Part shown: in pieces, positions 1 through 4,827 of the stretch
Position numbering within the stretch: position 1 is the first letter of the stretch
How the letters are laid out: each line of letters begins with the position of its first letter
NCBI GenBank assembly: GCA_030613045.1
Contig: JAUWMS010000187.1
Coordinates: 1-5,927 of the forward strand
Length of the DNA: 5,927 nt
Direction: 5' to 3'
From: Candidatus Latescibacterota bacterium
Lineage (GTDB): Bacteria; Latescibacterota; 4484-107
Translations under genes and position numbers: made by a program
The notes under the pieces: model-generated
What the model saw: only the letters and a program-made list of their open reading frames with translations
What the model was told of the DNA's origin: nothing
Database searches by the model: none

Positions 1-52
1 AGGAGGAAACCCAAAAACTTCGGCCAAGGGATGTCTATGTTTTTCTGACATA

Positions 53-81
53 GGCGACACAGCCCAAAAGAGAGTGTCGCC
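53..81. repeat. Hairpin downstream of tyrS
   Basis: GGCGACAC (53-60) and GTGTCGCC (74-81) form a perfect 8-bp inverted repeat around a 13-base loop. It lies about 80 bp past the tyrS stop. No U-tract follows in either direction, so a terminator role is uncertain. The rest of 1-162 contains a 12-bp palindrome, CTCCAATTGGAG (92-103), and a weak ATGTC/GACAT pair (31-51), but no gene I can support. Confidence 0.5.
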
Positions 82-146
82 CTATTGGTTGCTCCAATTG
101 GAGTGGTAGAATTTTGTCCGTCTGACAGGGTTGGAGAATGCTCCGA

Positions 147-168
147 GCTTGCCGTTTCACGGTCAAGC
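147..168 (-). repeat. Hairpin overlapping the tyrS stop codon
   Basis: GCTTG (147-151) pairs with CAAGC (164-168), and CCGT (152-155) with ACGG (159-162), leaving a TTC loop and one bulged base. This gives about nine base pairs that include the TGA stop (163-165) and the last alanine codon. On the tyrS transcript no U-run follows, so it is not a typical intrinsic terminator; it could be a 3'-end stabilising structure or chance. Confidence 0.4.
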
Positions 169-1380
169 CTTCTTTTGAAGCCGCACAAAACGCCGCTTTC
201 CCGCCTTCAGCACCTCCCCTCCCTCGATTGCCACCTCTTGATCCGGATCGGCCACGCGCTGTCCATCTATGCTCACCGCGCCCTGTTGGATCAAGCGCCG
301 GGCTTCGCTGTTGGAGGCTGCCAGCCCGCTCTCCTTCACGAGCTTCACAATCCAGATCGCGCCGCTTTCCGGCACCACGTATTCCGCGATGTCCTCCGGG
401 ATCCCTTTCTTCTGCACCTCGACCTGAAACCGCTGCTCCGCCTCTTGGGCCGCGGGCTCGCCGTGGTACATCGCCACGAGTTTCCGCGCCAGCCGTTTTT
501 TGACGTCCATCGGAGAGATCGTTGGATCGTCCAGATCCCTCCGCACCGCGCGAAGGTCCGAGGCCGGCACATCCGTCGCCAGCTCGAAATAGGGGGTTAT
601 CATCTCGTCGGAAATGGACATGGTCTTGCCGTAGATTTGCCCTGCCGGCTCGTTGATGCCGATGTAGTTGTCGAGGCTCTTGCTCATCTTTTCCGTGCCG
701 TCGGGGCCCACCAGAAGCGGCATTGTGATGACCACTTGAGGTTCCTGCCCATACTCCCGCTGCAGATCCCTTCCCACGAGCAGATTGAATTTCTGATCCG
801 TGCCCCCCATTTCCACGTCGGCCTCGAGCGCGACGGAGTCGTACCCTTGTACGAGCGGATACAAGAACTCCATCATCGTGATGGGCTTGCCCTGTTGGTA
901 CCGATTGTAGAAATCGTCCCGCTCCAGCATCCGCGCCACAGTGTACCGGGCCGTGATGCTCAATACGTCCTCGAACGTCAGCGGTGCACACCAGCGGCTG
1001 TTGAAATCCAACACGGTCTTTTCAGGGTCTAAAATTTTGAATATCTGGTGTTTGTAGGTCTCCGCATTTTGAAGCACTTCTTCCTTGGACAACCGCCTCC
1101 GCGTCTTGTTTTTTCCGCTGGGATCGCCGATCATGCCCGTGAAATCCCCGATCAGAAAGATCACCCGATGACCCAGATCCTGGAATTGCTTCAACTTCCG
1201 TATGGATACGGTGTGGCCGATGTGGATGTCCGGGGCCGTGGGATCGAAGCCCTGTTTGATGGTCAGCGGCGTATTCGTTTGGATGGCACGTTCTAACTTG
1301 CGGACCAGTTCGTCCTCGGAGATGATCTCCTCCGTGCCCCGCCGGATGATGTCCATCTGTTCGTTCAAGCTCAGCATCAT
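163..1380 (-). CDS. tyrS: Tyrosyl-tRNA synthetase, type 2
   Basis: Cytoplasmic class I aminoacyl-tRNA synthetase that activates tyrosine with ATP and charges tRNA-Tyr. The 405-residue product has the class I signature HIGH at residues 53-56 (context [10 protein letters not shown]), the [13 protein letters not shown] loop at 78-90, the tyrosine-pocket segment YPLVQGYDS at 174-182, GGTDQ at 192-196 and KMSKS at 231-235. A C-terminal S4 RNA-binding domain covers about 341-400 ([17 protein letters not shown]). The canonical KMSKS, rather than the KFGKT-like form of E. coli TyrS, and the length near 400 place it in the type 2 subfamily. The open frame extends upstream, but the start is set by GGGAGGAG just before tandem ATGs at 1380 and 1377; either ATG is possible. 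The gene looks intact, with all key motifs present. It is transcribed away from the amidase gene. Its leader begins only 27 bp from a 130-bp inverted-repeat element. No T-box leader was recognised. Confidence 0.97.
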   Translation of the reverse strand: MMLSLNEQMDIIRRGTEEIISEDELVRKLERAIQTNTPLTIKQGFDPTAPDIHIGHTVSIRKLKQFQDLGHRVIFLIGDFTGMIGDPSGKNKTRRRLSKEEVLQNAETYKHQIFKILDPEKTVLDFNSRWCAPLTFEDVLSITARYTVARMLERDDFYNRYQQGKPITMMEFLYPLVQGYDSVALEADVEMGGTDQKFNLLVGRDLQREYGQEPQVVITMPLLVGPDGTEKMSKSLDNYIGINEPAGQIYGKTMSISDEMITPYFELATDVPASDLRAVRRDLDDPTISPMDVKKRLARKLVAMYHGEPAAQEAEQRFQVEVQKKGIPEDIAEYVVPESGAIWIVKLVKESGLAASNSEARRLIQQGAVSIDGQRVADPDQEVAIEGGEVLKAGKRRFVRLQKKA

Positions 1381-1383
1381 GTT

Positions 1384-1391
1384 CTCCTCCC
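1384..1391 (-). promoter_or_regulatory. Shine-Dalgarno of tyrS
   Basis: On the minus strand this reads GGGAGGAG, three bases before ATG at 1380 and six before the in-frame ATG at 1377. It decides the start against the longer open frame, whose extra N-terminal 38 residues are encoded by repeat sequence and have no counterpart in TyrS. Confidence 0.8.
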
Positions 1392-1407
1392 GTGGAATAG
1401 AAAAGTC

Positions 1408-1537
1408 AGCCACTTGCAAAAGCCCGAGAAACGAGGGGACGCAACTCCGCTCGCAACGACAAAACGATTTTATTATTGTCATTGCAAGGCACAAAGCGCC
1501 GAAAAAAACTTATTTGAGGAACGTTTTGCAAGTGGCT
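1408..1537. repeat. 130-bp element with 14-bp terminal inverted repeats
   Basis: AGCCACTTGCAAAA (1408-1421) and TTTTGCAAGTGGCT (1524-1537) are perfect inverted copies bounding 102 bp. Inside is a second, imperfect inverted pair, CTCGCAACGAC (1450-1460) and GTCATTGCAAG (1478-1488), matching at 9 of 11 positions around an AT-rich core. There is no open frame that could be a transposase, and I see no clear target-site duplication. The architecture is that of a non-autonomous MITE-like or REP-like element, inferred from one copy. It sits 27 bp upstream of the tyrS start codon, so it is likely part of, or drives, the tyrS leader. Confidence 0.65.
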
Positions 1538-1660
1538 CTTGTGAAGAGAATATAAACAGAATGCGCCCGCTTCGCAAGGATTATTTTGCTTCCTCCGGTT
1601 CAAGCCGGAAATGGAAGGGATGCCGGGCCGTCTCATCAGAGCGCGCACGCCGGAATAACT

Positions 1661-1684
1661 TTGTGCCTCTGTGCCTCAGTGCCT
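1661..1684. repeat. TGTGCCT octamer array, three units
   Basis: Three adjacent 8-bp units, TTGTGCCT, CTGTGCCT and CAGTGCCT, share the core GTGCCT. A further CTCTGTGCCTGA lies at 1748-1759. Low-complexity intergenic sequence without coding potential; related strings recur in repeat-rich environmental genomes (from memory, not searched). Confidence 0.6.
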
Positions 1685-1793
1685 GAGCCGTACCTTTTTC
1701 ACTTGACTTAGGCTAATAGAAAGGTTAAGTTTGAATCATTCGATTTCCTCTGTGCCTGATTTTTTGGTTGCGTTTTCGCCGCGCTATAGTCAA

Positions 1794-1917
1794 GCGCGGG
1801 AATAAATTCCCGGCGCACCGGTTGAGAACCCCTGTGAACAGGGCTAAGAAGTGCTCGCCTCGCGGAAATTAGCCCAATTTATTGGGCTTTGCTCAAGTAG
1901 CGGGGCGATTTATCGCC
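1794..1917. repeat. Cluster of four short hairpins upstream of the amidase
   Basis: Four small palindromes follow one another: GGGAAT-AA-ATTCCC (1798-1811) within a longer GCGC-flanked stem (1794-1816); CCCTG-TGAA-CAGGG (1830-1843); AGCCCAAT-TT-ATTGGGCT (1871-1888); and GGCGAT-TT-ATCGCC (1904-1917). Three share one design: a GC-rich outer stem closing on AT/AT around a two-base AA or TT core. The first and last are each preceded by TCAAG and a GCG-rich stretch, so they look like diverged copies of one unit. This is a REP/BIME-like arrangement. None has a U-tract suited to termination. Confidence 0.6.
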
Positions 1918-1994
1918 ACGCGGAAGGTTAGCTCCTCTCCGGCAATTCGCGTTTGACACAGCACTAATAGAAGAGAAACTGGAAAGAGACCCCC

Positions 1995-3509
1995 ATGCGA
2001 ACCCTGTGTTACATCCTGATCATGCTGATGCTGAGCTTCTCCGCGACGTTTGGAGACCCGGTGGATATTGGCGATGCCGACGGGCAAAAGGTCGTGGAAC
2101 TGGAGTCCATCTCCATCGGAGATGAGACCTTCCTCTCGGTGATGTCCATTGCCCAGGCCCTGGATGCCTCTTTGTACTGGGCGCAGCCCACCAAGAAGAT
2201 GGTTCTGAAGTTGGGGAAGGATCGCGTGAAGGTGACCGCGTTCAACCCGACCGTAACGGTGAACGAGCAGACCTTCAATCTCCCCATAGAGCCGGTGATG
2301 GCGCACGGGGTCCTCTACGTTCCGGCCAATGCGTTTGTGCCCCTCATAGACCGTGTTTCGCCGGATCGGCTGAGCTGGGAGAAAAAGGACCGCCGGTTGA
2401 TGCGTGTCGCGGAGGAGGAAAATATCTCCGGGCTGATCCTCGACGAGCGCGCGAACGGTACGCTCGTGATTATGGAGACCACCCGGCCTTTTCGGAAGGA
2501 AGATATCCAGGATACCACCACCGAACCCCGTTGGCTGCATCTGTCCGTGTATGGCGGCAAGCTCGATGCGGAGGAGTTCATTCGCGCCCAGCCGCACGGA
2601 GGCGTCCTGGAGATCGCGGCGTATCAATACGAACAGTCGGCCCAGGTTTCGCTCCGGCTCGCTTCGGACATCGGGGGGTACGAGGTCTATCCCACAGCGC
2701 ATCCGAACCGCATTGTGGTGTTGCTGCGCAAACGGGAGAAAAAGCCCCCGGAAGCCCCTCCCGCGGAGGAGATCGTTTTCGACCGCAAGCGATGGACCTA
2801 CCACACGATCATCGTGGATCCGGGACACGGAGGACGCGATCCTGGCGCAATCGGCCCCACCGGACTCAAGGAGAAGGACGTGGTCCTGGACATCGGACGC
2901 CGATTGGCCGATCTGTTGGAGAAAAAACTGAACGTGAAGGTGATGCTGACCCGGTCGTCGGATCGCTTTATCCCACTGAACGAGCGGGCGCGCATCGCAC
3001 TGCGAAACGAGGGAACGCTGTTTGTAAGTATTCACACCAATGCAAGCCCCAAAAGAAAGGCCCAGGGTACGGAGACCTTTTTTCTCTCGGAAGCGAAAAC
3101 CGAGGATGCGATGCGTGTGGCGCAACGGGAGAATGCTTCGCTTCAATATCAGGAGCCGGCGCCATTGGCTGACACGGAAAATTTTCAGATCGTGGAGGAC
3201 ATCCGCCTCGGCATGCTGTCCAACCAGTTTCTGAAGGAGAGCCAGGACTTGGCCGCGCTGATCCAATCGGAGTTGTCCCGCACGCTTCGGACGAAGAACC
3301 GAGGTGTCAAACAGGCCGGATTTTACGTGATGATGGGCACGGAGGCGACGATGCCGGGGGTTTTGGTGGAAGTGGCGTTTATTTCCAATCCGTATGAGGA
3401 GAAACTTTTGAAGCGCACGAGCTTCCGAAAAAAGGCCGCATCCGCCATCTTTGAAGGCATTAAAACGTTTAAGATGCGGAAGGAGCAGGGGATGGGGTAT
3501 GGGGGGTAG
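1995..3509 (+). CDS. Secreted N-acetylmuramoyl-L-alanine amidase (Amidase_3)
   Basis: Zinc peptidoglycan hydrolase that cuts the amide bond between MurNAc and L-alanine of the stem peptide; expected in the periplasm. The 504-residue product starts with a signal peptide (hydrophobic about residues 4-19, likely cleavage near G20). Residues about 35-135 resemble a copper amine oxidase N-terminal (stalk-type) domain, with TFLSVMSIAQALDA and GVLYVPANAFVPLID. Residues about 143-246 form a beta-rich AMIN-like region, and 247-266 a Pro/Glu/Lys linker. The catalytic Amidase_3 domain spans about 270-492: DPGHGG (275-280) gives zinc ligand H278, GLKEKD gives E293, SIHTNA gives H347, and VLVEVAFISN supplies catalytic E459. 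All are present, so it should be active. The ATG at 1995 follows only a weak purine-rich GGAAAGAGA ribosome site, but it is the start that leaves a proper signal peptide. AmiC-like; the exact gene name is uncertain because the N-terminal domains differ from E. coli AmiC. Confidence 0.94.
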   Translation: MRTLCYILIMLMLSFSATFGDPVDIGDADGQKVVELESISIGDETFLSVMSIAQALDASLYWAQPTKKMVLKLGKDRVKVTAFNPTVTVNEQTFNLPIEPVMAHGVLYVPANAFVPLIDRVSPDRLSWEKKDRRLMRVAEEENISGLILDERANGTLVIMETTRPFRKEDIQDTTTEPRWLHLSVYGGKLDAEEFIRAQPHGGVLEIAAYQYEQSAQVSLRLASDIGGYEVYPTAHPNRIVVLLRKREKKPPEAPPAEEIVFDRKRWTYHTIIVDPGHGGRDPGAIGPTGLKEKDVVLDIGRRLADLLEKKLNVKVMLTRSSDRFIPLNERARIALRNEGTLFVSIHTNASPKRKAQGTETFFLSEAKTEDAMRVAQRENASLQYQEPAPLADTENFQIVEDIRLGMLSNQFLKESQDLAALIQSELSRTLRTKNRGVKQAGFYVMMGTEATMPGVLVEVAFISNPYEEKLLKRTSFRKKAASAIFEGIKTFKMRKEQGMGYGG

Positions 3510-3515
3510 CGGGGG
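3488..3515 (+). repeat. G-quadruplex-type motif spanning the amidase stop
   Basis: Four G-tracts, GGGG (3488-3491), GGGG (3494-3497), six Gs (3501-3506) and GGGGG (3511-3515), are separated by AT, TAT and TAGC. The loops are short and the TAG stop (3507-3509) lies in the last one. The motif would form on the coding strand and in the mRNA. It encodes the terminal GMGYGG, which lies outside the catalytic domain. Confidence 0.6.
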
Positions 3516-3575
3516 AGTAAGGATGGGAGAAATTAACAATTGACCATTGAAAATTCACGATTTGCCATTCCTCTG

Positions 3576-3623
3576 GAGAAAGTGAGAAAGTGAGAAAGTG
3601 GGAAAGTGAGAAAGTGAGAAAGT
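3576..3623. repeat. Tandem repeat, six GAGAAAGT octamers
   Basis: Six contiguous 8-bp units, five exact GAGAAAGT and the fourth GGGAAAGT, followed by a partial unit GGG. The array has no spacers, so it is a simple tandem repeat. Being 8 bp in period it shifts frame with each unit and is not coding. A variable copy number between strains would be expected from slippage. Confidence 0.9.
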
Positions 3624-3786
3624 GGGATACCATCGCCGAATTTCTCACTTGCACACGTTCACCCCATCACGCTTTCACGAGGGGCGAAGGAATAAGAGCA
3701 TTTCGGAAATCATTTAATTTCTGACTCTTTCGCCTCTTGCGACGGCCTGAAATTTATCGGATAAACCTTTTACAAGAGCTTGGTAG

Positions 3787-3806
3787 AACAGACATTTCTG
3801 TCTGTT
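3787..3806. repeat. Perfect 8-bp hairpin AACAGACA/TGTCTGTT
   Basis: AACAGACA (3787-3794) and TGTCTGTT (3799-3806) are perfect inverted copies around a TTTC loop. It lies about 135 bp upstream of murI. No T-run follows on the plus strand, so it is more like a dispersed palindrome than a terminator. Confidence 0.6.
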
Positions 3807-3907
3807 GCCTCTTTATGTCATCCAGCTCAGATTAGTCCGGTCAGACAAGAACGGCTAGACCTATGGTTACGCTTCTTAACGCTTGCGCGATGACTTCTAT
3901 TTCATGA

Positions 3908-3930
3908 CTTTTGCAAGAAGCGCTCTTAGT
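3908..3930 (+). repeat. Degenerate TTTTGCAAG repeat end upstream of murI
   Basis: TTTTGCAAG here is followed by CTCTTAGTG after a short interruption; the right end of the 130-bp element at 1524-1542 reads TTTTGCAAG then GGCTCTTGTG. The likeness suggests a decayed second copy of that repeat family. AAGAAGCG (3915-3922) also pairs with CGCTTCTT (3870-3877), so the murI leader could fold. Confidence 0.35.
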
Positions 3931-3935
3931 GGGAG
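3931..3935 (+). promoter_or_regulatory. Shine-Dalgarno of murI
   Basis: GGGAG, four bases before ATG at 3940. It supports the start at MDDRPIGVFDSGIGG over upstream in-frame TTG (3883) and ATG (3904), which would add residues foreign to the family. Confidence 0.65.
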
Positions 3936-3939
3936 AAAA

Positions 3940-4827
3940 ATGGACGACAGACCCATCGGTGTGTTCGACTCCGGGATCGGGGGATTGACGGTGGTGGCGG
4001 AGATTTTCAGGCAATTGCCCGGAGAGCGGGTGGTGTATTTCGGGGACATGGCGCGCGCGCCGTATGGCACGAAATCGCCTGAGACGATCCGGCGATTTGC
4101 GCTGGAGGACTGTGCCTTTTTGCTGCAACATCGCGTCAAGGCCATCGTGGTGGCGTGCAATACGGCTTCGTCCGTTGCGTTGGACGCGATCAGCGAGAAA
4201 TACACGCTCCCTCTCGTGGGTGGGAAATATATCAATCTCTCCGACCACGCCCGATACATCCACATCCGGGAACAACTCGATCTGCCCCTGATCGGGGTGA
4301 TTCGTCCCGGCGCGAAAACCGCCGTACAAAGGACGCGGAGCGGGAAAGTGGGCGTGATCGGCACGGTGGGCACGATACGAAGCGGCGCCTATCAGCACGC
4401 CCTGGCCGCCTTAGACGACCAAGTTGAAATCTATGTCCAGCCCTGTCCGCTCTTTGTCCCCCTGGCCGAAGAAGGATGGGAGGATAAAGAGGCGACTTTT
4501 CTGATCGCCCAAGAGTATCTGAGGCCGCTGAAGGAGGCCCAGGTGGACGTATTGGTCCTGGGATGTACGCATTACCCGCTTCTGAAGCGCACCATCGGGA
4601 ACGTGATGGGACCCGGCGTTGGGCTGACGGATTCCGCCGAGGAGACCGCCCGCGAGATCGCTTCCGTATTGAAGGACAGGGGCCTTTTGAACCCGTCGCA
4701 TGCCGAACCGGAGCACGAGTTCTTCGTAAGCGACCTGCCGGCTCAATTCCGAAAAATGGGAGAGCGCTTCCTGGGACGAAGGTTGGAGCGCGTGTCCCGG
4801 ATCACCCTGGTCGAGGAAATGGAATGA
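3940..4827 (+). CDS. murI: Glutamate racemase
   Basis: Cytoplasmic, cofactor-independent racemase converting L- to D-glutamate, which MurD then adds to the peptidoglycan precursor. The 295-residue product carries the family hallmarks: FDSGIGGLTV at residues 9-18 with catalytic D10, the PYG motif at 41-43, the first catalytic cysteine C73 in VACNTAS, a GTVGTIRSGAY stretch at 141-151, and the second catalytic cysteine C209 in LGCTHYPLL. Both acid/base cysteines are present, so activity is expected. It is slightly longer than the usual 260-285 residues because about 25 extra residues (roughly 93-117) lie between the helix after C73 and the conserved IGVIRPGA. The stop overlaps the next gene's start as ATGA, implying translational coupling. 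The upstream amidase gives a peptidoglycan context. Confidence 0.96.
   Translation: MDDRPIGVFDSGIGGLTVVAEIFRQLPGERVVYFGDMARAPYGTKSPETIRRFALEDCAFLLQHRVKAIVVACNTASSVALDAISEKYTLPLVGGKYINLSDHARYIHIREQLDLPLIGVIRPGAKTAVQRTRSGKVGVIGTVGTIRSGAYQHALAALDDQVEIYVQPCPLFVPLAEEGWEDKEATFLIAQEYLRPLKEAQVDVLVLGCTHYPLLKRTIGNVMGPGVGLTDSAEETAREIASVLKDRGLLNPSHAEPEHEFFVSDLPAQFRKMGERFLGRRLERVSRITLVEEME
4813..4816 (+). promoter_or_regulatory. Probable ribosome site of the DUF4159 gene
   Basis: GAGG lies seven bases before ATG at 4824, inside the murI coding sequence. It favours the coupled ATGA start over in-frame ATGs at 4836 and 4854, which have only weak purine-rich sequence upstream. Confidence 0.5.

Larger units (their letters stand above)
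1381..1994. other. Divergent intergenic region, repeat-rich
   Basis: This 614-bp gap separates the divergent tyrS and amidase genes and must hold both promoters. Open frames across it are short, have no recognisable protein and are built from repeat sequence. It contains, in order, the 130-bp inverted-repeat element, an unremarkable stretch (about 1540-1660), the TGTGCCT octamers and the four-hairpin cluster. A possible tyrS promoter on the minus strand is TTGTGC (1489-1494), a 16-bp spacer and TAAAAT (1467-1472), inside the element; the -35 match is poor. A consensus-like TTGACA occurs at 1953-1958 upstream of the amidase, but no -10 hexamer sits at the right distance. Confidence 0.6.
3510..3939. 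other. Intergenic gap between amidase and murI
   Basis: No gene is supported in these 430 bp. In order it holds the end of the G-rich tract, an AT-rich ATTGACCATTGAAAATTC-type segment (about 3530-3570), the six-unit octamer array, a partial TTTCTCAC inverted counterpart (about 3642-3649), about 100 bp with nothing recognisable (3680-3780), the AACAGACA hairpin, and a TTTTGCAAG sequence just upstream of murI. The gap suggests murI may have its own promoter, but I could not identify one. Confidence 0.6.

Noticed and set aside
53..81. Rho-independent terminator of tyrS
   Set aside because: The stem is good but no U-tract follows on the minus strand, so it is listed only as a hairpin.
85..1032. 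Long plus-strand open frame of 315 codons opposite tyrS
   Set aside because: It is antisense to a clear TyrS with every catalytic motif, has no recognisable domain, and its His/Arg/Leu-rich composition is that of a reverse-strand shadow.
1381..1660. T-box riboswitch for tyrS
   Set aside because: I saw no T-box consensus, specifier-loop arrangement or terminator/antiterminator with a U-run; the structure is better explained by the inverted-repeat element.
1953..1958. Amidase promoter based on TTGACA
   Set aside because: The -35 match is good, but no acceptable -10 hexamer lies 16-18 bp downstream, so it is mentioned only in the gap description.
1893..3539. Minus-strand open frame of 548 codons opposite the amidase
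   Set aside because: It covers the same bases as an intact Amidase_3 protein, has no ribosome site or family, and runs through intergenic repeats.
3576..3623. Possible CRISPR array
   Set aside because: The units are 8 bp and contiguous without spacers, so this is a simple tandem repeat.
3469..3654. Small minus-strand ORF with repeated SHFLTFSLS
   Set aside because: It is only the translation of the octamer array and adjacent low-complexity sequence, with no ribosome site.
3883..3939. N-terminal extension of MurI from TTG 3883 or ATG 3904
   Set aside because: The added residues fall in a repeat-like leader, and the family begins close to RPIGVFDSGIGG; GGGAG before ATG 3940 fits better.
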